Shown here: positions 36,444-47,236 of the stretch, in pieces | How positions within the stretch are numbered: position 1 is the stretch's first letter | Layout: each line of letters starts with the position of its first letter | Assembly (NCBI RefSeq): GCF_022539505.1 | Contig: NC_061514.1 | Span: 39,916,869-39,980,868, forward strand | Length of the DNA: 64,000 nucleotides | Reading direction: 5' to 3' | Source: Lolium rigidum | Lineage: Eukaryota > Streptophyta > Magnoliopsida > Poales > Poaceae | Notes under the pieces: generated by a model | Told to the model about the DNA's origin: nothing | What the model saw: only the letters and a program-made list of their open reading frames with translations | The model's database searches: none | Made by a program: the position numbers and the translations under genes

Positions 36444-37499
36444 ATGAGCCGATTGCCTACAATCGACAACTGCCCGGAGTGCAGACAGCAGAAGAAGGAC
36501 AAGGGAGACGTTTCAGTGTTCAGGCGTCTAGGGCCTCTCCCATCCCAGAACAGAAGAGCTGAGTCATCTCAAGGGGAAGATTTCGAGGAGTCAGAAGACG
36601 AAGAAGAAGACAGATACCACCGGCGAAGGTGGTGCCCTGATGGACTCAGTCACTCCCAAAAGCGCAGGGTGCAACGGCTACGTAATTTGGAGGAAGCCGA
36701 GGCGCAGTACCTATACACGTTGAGGAAAGCTCGGCCCGATCTGGCCGTGAAAATTCAGCAAACTTTGGAGGCGGATACACGTCCACCGAAGAAGGAATGG
36801 CGCCCCAAACAAGCAAAAGCCGATGCAAAGACATCGGCTGGCACAAACATGGTTTTCATACTTCCGTCGGAGTTTTGTGCCCCAAGAACCGAAGAAGTGC
36901 CAGTAGCTCAGTTTGACTGTGGCCCACGGCCAGTCATCTTTGAAAAGCTACAGGAGAAGAGCTATAAACATTTGAAGGCCCTGTATCTAAGATGTTACAT
37001 CAACGGGCAGCCTGTCAGCAAGATGCTGGTTGACACGGGAGCGGCAGTCAACATAATGACGTACTCCATGTTACGACGTTTGGGACGCTCAACTGAAGAT
37101 CTGATCAAGACCAACGTAACACTAAGCGACTTCAACGGCCAAGCATCAGAAGCGCGAGGTGTTCTGAACATGGACCTCACCGTCGGCCGAAAAACCATCC
37201 CTACATCGTTTTTCATCGTCGACAGCAAAAGCACCTACGCTGTCCTGCTAGGGAGGGATTGGATTCACACCAGCTGCTGCATTCCATCCACAATGCACCA
37301 ATGCCTGATACAGTGGGATGGAGATGAAGTGGAGGTCGTTCATGCAGATGACTCGATCGAGATCTCGATAGCTGGCATGAATATTTGGGACGCAGACGAC
37401 CAAGAGCCGATCTCTGGAGTCAGTTTGGACGGCTGTGAGTGCATCGAGGTTTCAAAAAACGGGGTGAGGCTGGTCTTATCCACCGGCCTGACAGAGTAG
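36444..37499 (+). pseudogene. Gypsy gag-pol linker and aspartic protease
   Basis: A 351-codon open frame begins with a Cys/His motif region (a CPFF.HCW motif just upstream and NCPEC near 36467), then an acidic/basic linker, then the protease: SKMLVDTGAAVNIM near 37017 with the catalytic DTG, a LSDFNG loop and LLGRDWIH near 37247. The protease portion itself looks intact. The protease matures the polyprotein. A TAG at 37497-37499 ends the frame and the pol block follows in a different frame. Confidence 0.82.
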
Positions 37500-37530
37500 C
37501 ACGAAAAAAGTCGACGGACGTACGTGGCAA

Positions 37531-37671
37531 GGCCGATCCCTGCGATCGGCCCCAAAAAATAAAAAGCAAGGATCTCACCTCAAACATGTCATGTAGTCGT
37601 AGAGTACAGATAAGTTGTAAACCTTCATTGTGCAGTGCAATTGAAAAGGAGGCCGATTCCACCAATCGGCC
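37531..37671 (+). repeat. Two 7-7-7 hairpins in the protease-RT spacer
   Basis: At 37531-37551 and 37651-37671 the sequence is GGCCGAT-N7-ATCGGCC: a 7-bp perfect stem with a 7-base loop. Loops differ (CCCTGCG and TCCACCA) while the arms are identical. A third copy lies after integrase at 40964-40984. They sit in the non-conserved junction between protease and RT. Confidence 0.8.
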
Positions 37672-37699
37672 AAAATTAGCCTCACCATACATTTTGCCT

Positions 37700-40600
37700 G
37701 TGTTCAGCATCGATCTGGCAGGCGACGGAAAGCTAGGATATGGATTTACATCGGCTGATGAGCTAGAAGAGATTGACATTGATCCTGGGGATAAGCCACG
37801 ACCAACATTTATCAGCAAAAAGTTAGAACCGCATCTGAGGGGCCCGATGATAGCTTTGTTAAAGGAATACCCAGATTGCTTTGCCTGGGATTACACAGAG
37901 ATGCCCGGGTTAGACCGGAGCATCATCGAGCATCGGCTCCCTCTGAAGAAAGGATTTCGGCCGTTCCAGCAGAGAGCACGACAAATGAAGGCCGAAATTT
38001 TAGAAGAAGTCAAGAAAGAGATCGAGAAAATGCTGAACGCGGGGTTCATCAGGCCACGCAGGTATGCGGAATGGATTTCTAATGTCGTACATGTGGAGAA
38101 GAAAAATGACCGATGGCGCGTCGCCATAGATTTTCGGAATCTCAATAGTGCCACTCCAAAGGATGAGTATCCAATGGCAGTAGCAGAGACATTGATCAAT
38201 GCGGCTGCTGGCCATAAGCTTTTAAGTTTCATGGATGGCCATGCCGGTTACAACCAGATTTTCATGGCTCCAGAAGATATACACAAGACTGCATTCAGAG
38301 TGCCAGGATCGGTGGGCTTGTTTGAATATGTAGTCATGACGTTTGGCTTGAAAAATGCTGGCGCAACGTACCAAAGAGCCATGAATGACATCTTTCATGA
38401 TCTGATCGGCAAATTGGTGGAAATTTACATCGATGACGTGGTAGTCAAGTCTGTCTCAGTGGAAGGACACTTGGAGGATCTGCGACACGTCCTAGACCGA
38501 ACTAGAAAGTTCGGATTGAGAATGAATCCAAAGAAGTGTGCCTTTGGTGTCTCGGCCGGTCAATTCTTGGGTTTCTTAGTTCATGAGCGCGGAATTGAGA
38601 TCGGCCTGAAAAGTCAGGAGGCAGTGCGAACAATGCAGCCACCTACCACGAAGAAGGAACTCCAGCGTCTCATCGGCAAGATCAACTTCGTCAGAAGGTT
38701 TATCTCCAACCTGTCGGGGCGAATCGAGCCGTTCATGGGGTTGGTAAAAATCAAGTCTGATGACGAGTTCCACTGGGGGGCAGAACAACGGCGAGCGTTT
38801 GAAGAGATTAATGAGTATCTGATGAAACCACCTGTGTTGGTGCCACCCCAGCAAGACAGGCCATTCTATATTTACTTATCAGTAGCTGACACTTCAATTG
38901 CCTCAGTAGTGGTGCAAGTTTATGATGGCCTGGAGAAAGTTGTTTTCTATCTCAGCAGAAGGATGTTGGATGCAGAAACGAGGTACCCTGAGATCGAGAA
39001 GTTGTGCCTCTGCTTATTTTTTACCTGCACCAAGCTTCACCACATCTTGTGGACTGCGGAGATTGTCGTCATCTGCAAATCAGATGTCATCAAACACATG
39101 CTGTCGGCTCCTGTGTTGAAAGGCCGACTCGGTAAATCTATGTTTGCATTATCGGAATTTGATATCCGGTATCAGCCTGCGAAAGCAGTCAAGGGACAAG
39201 CGCTGGCCGATCTTATTGCTGAACGAATCAACACTGACATAGCTGCACTGTCTGTGCGTGCATGGGCCATGTTTTTTGATGGATCGGTTTGTGATGGTGG
39301 TTGCGGCATCGACATTCTAATCGTGTCGCCCCGGGGGGCAACATATTCCTTCTCCATCAGGTTATCTATCCCTTGCACCAACAATGTTGCCGAGTATGAA
39401 GCCATACGCAAGGGAATGGAGTTGCTATTAGAAGCCAGGGCAGAGGCAGTGGAACTTTTCGGAGACTCCAAATTGGTGATTTCTCAACTCACGGAGAAAT
39501 ATAAATGTGAGAGCGAGTCGCTCTTCCCATTATGGATGCAATGCCGTGAGCTGATGGCACAATTTAAGTATATAAACTTCAATTGGATCCCGAGGTCGCA
39601 GAATGCCGAGGCCAACGATCTCGCACAGATGGCGTCAGGCTACAAAGACGTAGCGGATGGAGCTGATGTTCAGGTTCAGTTCATGGAGTCAAATGATTGG
39701 AGAGCTGATATGTTCAATTACTTGAAAGATTCGGCTCGGGGGGCTCCTAAACGGATAAGATACAAGGCCATGAAGTACGTCCTTATTGGAGATGACATGT
39801 TCTATAGGACTTTGGAAGGCTTACTTCTCAAATGTTTGGGACCAGCCGAGTCGAATCGGCTCTTACACGAGGTACATGAAGGTGCCTGTGGAACTCACCA
39901 ATCGGCTCATAAGATGAAATGGCTGATCAGGCAATCAGGGTTTTATTGGCCCACCATGCTTGATGACTATTTTAATTATTATAAAGGGTGTCAAGCATGT
40001 GAGAAGTTTGGGAGCATTCAGATGGTACCTGCATCAGCAATGAATCCCATCATCAAGCCGTGGCCGTTTCAAGGGTGGGGCATGGATATGATCGGCAAAA
40101 TACATCCTCCTTCGAGCAAAGGCCATGCGTGGTGTTGGCCATTACAGATTACTTCACTAAATGGGTGGAGGCCGTCCCTATGAGATCAGTGGCATCAAAA
40201 GATGTTATCGGTTTTGTGAAGGAACATGTCTTTCACAGATTCGGGATTCCCCAGACTATCACGACCGATGGAGGTTCGGTCTTTGTTTCTCACGAGTTTA
40301 GAGAATTCTGTGAGGGCATGGGAATTAAGCTGATCCGATCATCTCCATACTATGCTCAAGCGAATGGGCAGGCTGAAGCGTCCAACAAAAGCCTTATCAA
40401 GCTGATTAAGAGAAAGATCGACGAGTTTCCTAGACGTTGGCATGAGGTATTGTCAGAAGCTTTGTGGGCTTACCGTATGTCGTGTCATGGAGCGATCAAA
40501 ACCTCACCATATCATCTGGTCTATGGACAAGAAGCTGTACTACCTTGGGAAATCACGGCTGGATCGAGACGTGTTGCGTTTCAGAATGATTTAACAACTG

Positions 40601-40956
40601 AAGAGTATGCAGCCCTGATGAGTGATAGCATTGAGGATGTGACGGAGCTCAGGTTGTGGTCGCTTGAGAAGATTAAGGAGAACAAAGCTAAGGTAGCTCG
40701 TGCATACAATAAGAAGGTGAGACCGAAGGAGTTCCACATTGGTGACCTAGTATGGGAAGCTGTATTGCCATTGGGAACTAAGGATGCAGTATATGGTAAA
40801 TGGTCTCCAAATTGGCACGGGCCATACAGAGTCGACCAAGTTTTAAAGGGTAATGCATACATGCTCGAGCAACTGGACGGTGTGAAATTCCCAGTGGCTG
40901 TCAATGGCCAGCATCTCAAGAAGTATTTCCCAAGTATGTCGGATGAGGGACAGTGA
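37700..40956 (+). pseudogene. Gypsy pol: RT, RNase H, second RNase H, integrase
   Basis: A long frame runs to 40183 and continues in another frame from about 40125 to 40956, so one frameshift lies in the integrase. RT: RWRVAIDFRNLN near 38110, FMDGHAGYNQI near 38230, FGLKNAGATYQRAM near 38343 and YIDD at 38426-38437. Then FLGF, a first RNase H (about 38860-39200), and a second archaeal-type RNase H (about 39265-39640) with FDGS, NNVAEYEA, FGDSK and AEANDLA, retaining all four acidic positions. The integrase has an HH-CC zinc region (HEVHEGACGTH...CQACEKF), then catalytic D (TDYF), D (TDGGS) and E (QAEAS). The dual RNase H marks the Tat lineage. Confidence 0.88.
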
Positions 40957-40963
40957 AATATGG

Positions 40964-41080
40964 GGCCGATTCATGAAATCGGCCAGTAAATTTTTTTTTT
41001 GGGAAACAGCCGATGCACGGACATCGACTTTAGAATAAAAACAGCCGATGCGCAGCCATCGACTATAGAGGTTCAAAATA
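40964..41080 (+). repeat. Third 7-7-7 hairpin and short CATCGACT repeats after integrase
   Basis: GGCCGAT-TCATGAA-ATCGGCC at 40964-40984 repeats the arm sequences of the two hairpins at 37531 and 37651. It is followed by a T-run and two related 40-bp units (AGCCGATGC..(A/G)...CATCGACT) at about 41006 and 41043, each able to form a weaker CGATG/CATCG stem. The remaining interval to 41380 holds nothing recognisable. Confidence 0.75.
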
Positions 41081-41380
41081 TTATGAGCAGGCATCAAGTT
41101 ATCATCTGAATTTTGGAAATGTCTGCTTAAACTTGTCTAATTTGGTTTTCGGGTTGGCCTTATGAGCGTTTGATGGTGAAAGACCGATACGATGTTATTG
41201 GTTCTTGGTGCGTTGACCCGCTTTGACCATCGGAAGATTTGAAATTGGACAATTGAAAGAGCAAATTGGGGAACAATTTTCATTAATTCAAAGAGAGCTT
41301 TTACAATCAGAGCCGATTGCTCTCAAAAGGATGATCTAGGGCCTAATGTACTACTATTGGCCCTATTTCTAGTCCCTAAT

Positions 41381-41854
41381 CTAAGGGCCATTGCTGCCCT
41401 CGTCGTCGCCGTCGTAGCTACCGTCGGCGCTGCTTCCGGCGAGGTCCTCGTCGCTGCTGATGAAGCCGCCGGCAGGGGCTTCATCTTCCTCTTCGTCGTC
41501 GTCGACATCCGACCCAGCGCGGAAGCGCTTGGCCGGTGGATACTCCTCGGAGGAGGACTCCTCCTCCGCCTCCTCTTCCTCCTCGTCGGAGGAGAGATTC
41601 CCCTCCCACGAGAAGAGGTCGTCGTCGCTTGCTGCCTCCAGCTCCCCGTCGACGAGGAACTGGAGGTTTTCCTCCCCGTCGGTGAGGGGCTCGTCTTCCT
41701 CCGACTCGATGGAGGTGTCCCAGTCCCTCGCGTCCCAGTATTCTGGGGCGCGGGCCTCGTAGATGGCCATCAGATCGACCTCCGGTTCTAGTTCACTGGA
41801 GGAGGAGGACTGGAAGGAAAGGCCGGAGGAGACAGAGGAGGAAGAAGAATCCAT
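41381..41854 (-). CDS. Antisense acidic Ser/Glu/Asp-rich ORF between pol and 3' LTR
   Basis: The minus-strand ATG (41854-41852) sits in the sequence GCCGCCATGG, an ideal plant/eukaryotic start context. It opens an uninterrupted 157-codon frame ending at 41381. The protein starts MDSSSSSVSSG, has a central EYWDARDWDTSIESEEDE segment, then acidic runs and a short basic KRFRAG motif (possible nuclear signal), ending in another D/G/S-rich tail. A TATTTAAA-like box lies about 75 nt upstream (41928-41937). It is the only element ORF without a break. Tat elements such as maize Grande are known to carry extra, sometimes antisense, ORFs here; the function is unknown. Low-complexity composition leaves a chance that it is not translated. 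Confidence 0.6.
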   Translation of the reverse strand: MDSSSSSVSSGLSFQSSSSSELEPEVDLMAIYEARAPEYWDARDWDTSIESEEDEPLTDGEENLQFLVDGELEAASDDDLFSWEGNLSSDEEEEEAEEESSSEEYPPAKRFRAGSDVDDDEEEDEAPAGGFISSDEDLAGSSADGSYDGDDEGSNGP

Positions 41855-42149
41855 GGCGGCTGAGAGGGCTTTTTTGCCGATGGATACTGTGGAGCAGGGG
41901 GATGAAGAAGCAAACTTCCTGGACGAGTTTAAATAAAGGGATATAATGAAAGGTGGTTCAATGCTGTGGCAGTTTCGAGGATGCGTTGCCAAGACTGTCA
42001 AATCGTGCAGTACAGAGAAGTTGAGAAGGCAAAGGCATCATGATGAAAGGGCACTGTAGCGGTTCGGCTCTGCAACACAGTTTTGCTCTGTTATGTCAAA
42101 TCATGGTGAAGAAAAAACAGAGTGGTTTTGGAATTATTATTTCCAAAAC

Positions 42150-42161
42150 CAGGGGGGCATG
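42150..42161 (+). promoter_or_regulatory. Gypsy polypurine tract
   Basis: CAGGGGGGCATG directly precedes the 3' LTR start (TGTTATC at 42162). A G-rich tract at this position is expected for plus-strand priming. Confidence 0.75.
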
Positions 42162-44922
42162 TGTTATCACCAGATTTTGGCCAGATCACGAGATGGGCCG
42201 TAATTGAGATGGTTTTGAAGGATATACACGTGGAGTATCTCTGAATCGGCCTTGTATATGAATTTGGGCTGAATTTCCCGTGTATCTGTACATTATGGTA
42301 GATTGCATCTTAGTTTAGAATTAAGAGATAGAGTTTAGCTCGTACACGGTTAGGTGTATTTCCAAAGATAGAAAGTCCACGGACTATAAATATGTACCTA
42401 GGGTTATTGAAAAAGGAGGACGATCACGTTCACAACAAACACAATCCAGACGCATCGCCACCCCTTGTTTCGAGGGTTTCTTCTGGGTAAGCGTCATGCT
42501 GCCTAGATCGCATCTTGCGATCTAGGCAGTATATGTTTATTCTTTGTTTGGTGTTGCTCGTACTGAAGCCTTTTTGATGGCGAGTAACACTGTTTATCGT
42601 AGATGTTGCAGGGCTTGCATCGATGCTTTTTTGATGTATTTACGTAGCTGTGCTGCCCTTGAATATCTAGCTGTCCTTAACCTATTCTAGTTGTAAGGGC
42701 AGCTGATACGTCTCAAACGTATCTATAATTTCTTATGTTCCATGCTACTTTTATTACAATATTTGAATGTTTTATACATACTTTACAACATTATTATACA
42801 TTTTCCGGCACTAACCTATTAACAAGATGCCGAAGTGTCAGTTGCTGTTTTCTGCTGTTTTTGGTTTCAGAAATCCTAGTAAGGAAATATTCTCGAAATT
42901 GGACGAAATCAACACCCAGGGGCCTATTTTTACACGAAGCTTCCAGAAGTCCGGAGAGGAAACGAAGTGGGGCCACGAGGCGACGACACGCTAGGGCGGC
43001 GCGGCCCAGGTGCTGGCCGCGCGGCCCTGTTGTGTCGCCACCTCGTGTGGCCTCCTGACCTACCCTTCCGCCTACTTAAAGCCTCCGTCGCGAAACCCCT
43101 GTACCGAGAGCCACGATACGGAAAACCTTCCAGAGACGCCGCCGTCGCGAATCCCATCTCGGGGGATTCAGGAGATCGCCCCCGGCACCCTGCCGGAGAG
43201 GGGAATCATCACCGGAGGGGCTCTACATCATCATGCCCGCCTCCGGATTGATGCGTGAGTAGTTCATCCTTGGACTATGGGTCCATAGCAGTAGCTAGAT
43301 GGTTGTCTTCTCCGCTTGTGCTTTCATTGTATTAGATCTTGTGAGCTGCCTAACATGATCAAGATCATCTATTTGTAATGCTACATGTTGTGTTTGGCGA
43401 GATCCGATGAATATAGAATATTATGTTAAGTTGATTATCAATCTATCATATATGTGTTGTTTATGTTCTTGCATGCTCTCCGTTGCTAGTAGAGGCTCGG
43501 CCAAGTTGATACTTGTAACTCCAAGAGGGGGTAATTATGCTCGATAGTGGGTTCATGCCTCCATTGAATCCGGGACAAGTGACGAAAGTTCTAAGGTTGT
43601 GGATGTGTTGTTGCTACTAGGGATAAAACATTGATGCTTTGTCTAAGGATATTTGTGTTGATTACATTACGCACCATACTTAATGCAATTATCTCGTTGT
43701 TTACAACTTAATACCGGAAGGGGTTCGGATGATAACCTAAAGGTGGATTATTTAGGCATAGATGCATGCTGGATAGCGGTCTATGTACTTTGTCGTAATG
43801 CCCCGATTAAATCACATAGTAATCATCGTTGATATGTATTGAATCTTTATTTGTCAATTGCTCACTCTGTAATTTGTTCACCCAACGATGTTAGTTATCT
43901 TATTGGAGAGACACCTCTAGTGAACTGTGGACCCCGGTCCATTCTTTTACATCTGAATACATTCTACTGCAATCTCTGCTTTCTTGTTCTTTGCAAACAA
44001 ACACCATCTTCCACTCGATACGTTTAATCCTTTGTTTTCAGCAAGCCGGTGAGATTGAAAACCTCACCGTTACGTTGGGGCAAAGTACTTTGATTGTGTT
44101 GTGCGAGGTTCCACGTTGGCGCCGGTTTCACTGGTGTTGCGCCACACTACATTCCTCCACCAACAACCTTCACGTGCTTCTTGGCTCCTACTGGTTCGAT
44201 AACCTTGGTTTCTTTCTGAGGGAAAACTTGCTGCTGTGCGCATCACACCTTCCTCTTGGGGTTCCCAACGGACGTGTACATCTACGCGCATCAGCAGCAT
44301 CCTGCTTTATCCTTGTTTGGTAGATTCGATCTGTTATAGTTGTCCTTGTTCTTCAAGGATTAGTTTGATATCCGTATGGTTAGGCCTTGCAAACGGGTTG
44401 AACGATCCAGTAGTGCGTAAGGTGCGGTTTGCTGATCCAAGAAGGGATGTTCCGGGAATTGACTCCGTGTTGGTTTTTAGGCCTCGTTTTGGGTTAGTTT
44501 GTTGTTATCTTTCGTATCTGCCAGGCTCAACTACGTGTAGGATGTTCCGGTTATGCGGTGAAAACCCTAAACGCGTCGTAGATTGATTTAGCTTAGCATT
44601 GGTAAAGCAGAAACCCCATGTTATTGCATATCCATTATGAACCATGGGTTGATCGGTTCTTTGAGCCGATCACAGGATAACCTGAGAGCCGATCGCGGCT
44701 CATTTAATGTTTACGTGTCTACCATGCAGGAAACTAATTGAAGCAATCCAACACCTCCCTGACCAGGTATAGAACAGGTGGCATGCCCTTGCGACCGTCA
44801 GGACGTGTGCCAGAGCATTGCGGGCCGTCGCCCGAGGGACCAAGGCCCACCAGCAGTCTTGGGAGCCTCCCGGCTCTACGTGTTGCCAGTCGCTGCTCGC
44901 CGGTGAGTTTTGGCAGGCAACA
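42162..44922 (+). repeat. Gypsy 3' LTR, interrupted
   Basis: It matches the 5' LTR up to 42703 and again from 44299, with the solo-LTR-like insert (42704-44293) and its duplicated GCAGC between. TATAAATA lies at 42385-42392. It ends GGCAGGCAACA followed by the TSD CCAGC at 44923-44927. Confidence 0.95.
42704..44293. mobile_element. Solo-LTR-like element (1590 bp) with GCAGC TSD
   Basis: It starts TGATACGTCTC and ends CGCGCATCA; the termini are TG...CA. GCAGC is duplicated on both sides (42699-42703 and 44294-44298). A 5-bp TSD with TG/CA ends and no coding capacity fits a solo LTR left by recombination between the LTRs of a full element. The sequence, with a GGATTGATGCGTGAGTAG block and a TAGCAGTAGCTAGATGG block, is familiar to me as a very common Pooideae repeat, but I cannot name its family with certainty. 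Confidence 0.75.
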
Positions 44923-44927
44923 CCAGC

Positions 44928-45115
44928 TTGCATATTAGGAAAATAAAAATTAAGGAATGGAGTCATTTTTTAAAATATTAGACCTTCCTTTGGATCTTGG
45001 AGTACACAATTCATCCATGAAGCCACCTTGCATCTGCATAGGATGAAGGACAAGTATGTTGAAATTTTTTACTTTATGGGTTGACAACTTGTTGTAGTTA
45101 TGTTTTTTCAGAATA
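44928..45115 (+). pseudogene. LINE-C ORF2, C-terminal end after the Gypsy insertion
   Basis: Joining 24309 to 44928 continues the LINE zf-RVT/C-terminal region: a FFTEVVILASC block to the left and, after a frame change, a WSTQFIHEATLHLHRMKDKY-type block to the right. This confirms that LINE-C was present before the Gypsy element. The reading ends near 45115 in an AT-rich tail. Confidence 0.7.
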
Positions 45116-45485
45116 TTAAACCCTCATACTTGCAAGGTTGTAGGTTTGAAAACTACAAGCCACAAATTTTTCAAAATTATTTCTTTATCTAAAAAAATGG
45201 TCCTGCATGATATTAAAAATTTCACAACTTATTTATTTTCTTAACAAGTGGCCCTTCATAATATTAAATGACAATTAGATGCCGCATAATCTTAATTCGT
45301 TAGCTAATATGACATAGGAGGGGAACCCATCAGGAAGGGTAATGTGTGACATTTTGCCAGTGATGATAAACCAAACTTTCACGCATTATTGTAACTGTCA
45401 CCTATTAAGGCCTATCTGTGACGGTTTGAAATTTGTCATGAGGCCATTTTGTCACCGAATTTTTGTTGTTGTTGTTGAAGTGACT

Positions 45486-46921
45486 ACAACACCAAAAATC
45501 AACACCATCAATGTTTTGACTATGCTCATAATTATACATCTTGTCTGATGTTTGGAAATATTTCTTGAATGTGCAAATGGGAAACAAAGTGAATCAGGAA
45601 ATATATTTAAGATATGATCATTGAGTTTGATTGTATTGTTCTTATTTGTCAAAGTTAGGTCTAACCAACAAGAGTGCTATTATCTTGTATGTGTGAGCAA
45701 CCCGACTTTTTATTTTCCGATAATGAGCAAGCCACATATACCACCGATAATGCTCATACTCAATAGGTTATTTTGTGGTAGATTGGGGGCGTAGTTGGGC
45801 CTCTAGCATGGCTTCTTGTTCATACCATGGTACAACTGGAAGCCAACTTCTTAAGTTGAAGCCATATGTACATTATAGAAAACTTTCAAGAACAACAAAG
45901 TTTATCCTAAAGAAAACAATCGGGAGTAACGCCATTCTAATATTGAGAAGATAATAGGAGCAAATAATATCCATTTAGTTCCAGACTAGGTATAGAGAAA
46001 CCAAAAGTAACCTACCATGGGATACAGAAAACAGAGACCATCAAGTTTTCACTCAAAGCACATCATCACAATCACCAAACAAGACACGGCATAAGTACTT
46101 TCAACTAGTGACAATTCTTACTCAGAATATTCCTTTATGTCAGTTGTTGACTCTGCGGCCCCTCGACATCATTTAAGTTGGATAGTAAACTTATTTATAA
46201 AATAGGGTGACCCTAGGCATACCTAGAGTCATGCCGGGTTTGGGGTCAGGTTTTACGAAACCTGATCCAAAAAGAAAAGCTTAAACCTGACCTTGACCAA
46301 GGCATGCAGAACTAGAGATTTTGTATTTTAAATAGTGAATTAATTAATTTTAGAATATAAATATAAATTATAACATTTTTAACGAGCTATTTTAAAATGA
46401 GGGATTTGGGGTGGGCTCTCAATAAAGCCTTGCTACTCATGTCTACATTACGATGCCTCTTAAAATAACACTACACACCAAGATGCCATTAAATGCGACA
46501 ACGTATACAACCAATAAGATCAAAACTTAGCCTAAATTTTATTAAGAGTATATCTTACTCTTAACAAAGAGTATTTTTTATTATTCTCTCTCCTCCACAT
46601 CATTAGTTGCTGACGACATAATTAAATATCGGCTGGCGCACAATACTCAAGAAGCACTAAGTGACTTCTCACAAACAATTAATGAGTCAGCCATGAAACG
46701 TTGTAAAACTTCAAGACTCAACGTCTCAATGTATTCTTGCACTAAAATGGTTTAAAACAAAATCCCTTTTTTAACATTTTAAATTCGTAGATTTTCATCG
46801 ATCCAGATGGGCATCTCCCTTTCTACTTTCTAGATCCTTTGACTATCATCCTCGCACTAATTGTTGTAAACTGGGTTGATGGGATGTAGTCTATTTATCA
46901 TTCTTAGCCTGAATCATGTCT
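45486..46921. other. AT-rich spacer, no gene recognised
   Basis: The longest frames are under 70 codons and lack features. The stretch 46420-46760 has a higher density of ACT/TAAG motifs and a self-complementary TAAGAGTATATCTTACTCTTA element near 46550, but no TIR pair was found. The interval ends at the MULE target duplication. Confidence 0.4.
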
Positions 46922-46930
46922 ATAATAATA

Positions 46931-47083
46931 GGGATTTCTATTTTCGTGCCCCTGGTTCGTTAGTTGTACTCAGTTTTCCCCAGCCGCTTAACTTTTCCTC
47001 AGTTTTCCCCTCCCTCTAGTTTGAAACCCCTCGCAGGCGCTCGGACGGGAGGGTTGCCGTCTGGTCAGAGGCCTTGACCGTTA
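46931..47083 (+). repeat. MULE left TIR
   Basis: About 153 bp. It contains three ACTCAGTTTTCCCC / CTCAGTTTTCCCC type motifs and ends with the block GGTCAGAGGCCTTGACCGTTA, itself partly palindromic (GGTCAGAGGCCTTGACC). In MuDR-like elements the TIR holds the promoter for the adjacent gene. Confidence 0.85.
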
Positions 47084-47236
47084 CCGGTGACGGATAGGGA
47101 GCCACGAATTTACCGTTGCTTTCGAACTGTGTTGACTGTTGACTGGAGGAGCTCACACACCGCCCCTCCGCCCGAGACTAGAGGAGCTCATACACCGCCC
47201 CTCCGCCGCCGCCACGCCGTCCTTCCCACCTAACTT

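Larger units (their letters stand above)
24310..44922 (+). mobile_element. Ty3/Gypsy LTR retrotransposon, Tat-type, with two internal insertions
   Basis: LTRs lie at 24310-25475 and 42162-44922 (the latter carrying a 1590-bp insert). The 5-bp TSD CCAGC lies at 24305-24309 and 44923-44927. Gene order is gag, protease, RT, RNase H, a second archaeal-type RNase H, integrase, then an antisense ORF before the 3' LTR. The second RNase H and a large pol-to-LTR interval with an extra ORF are features of the Tat lineage (Ogre, Grande, Retand). Without insertions (Copia 8790+5 bp, solo LTR 1590+5 bp) its length is about 10.2 kb. LTR differences counted by eye are 18-20 in 1166 bp. Confidence 0.92.
20308..45482. 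mobile_element. Probable outer CACTA shell of the nested stack
   Basis: The left end reads CACTACAACCGAAATG and the right end, reverse complemented, reads CACTTCAACAACAAC. Both ends carry CGTCACAGA-type sub-terminal motifs. ACT flanks both (20305-20307 and 45483-45485), consistent with a 3-bp TSD. If correct, the original element was short and was filled by LINE-C, which was then filled by the Gypsy element. The TIR match is only about 10 of 14, so the pairing is tentative. Confidence 0.45.

Noticed and set aside
41357..41791. Plus-strand frame opposite the antisense ORF
   Set aside because: Its Leu/Val/Arg-rich composition is the complement of the acidic repeat-rich minus ORF; the minus ORF has the better start context and upstream box.
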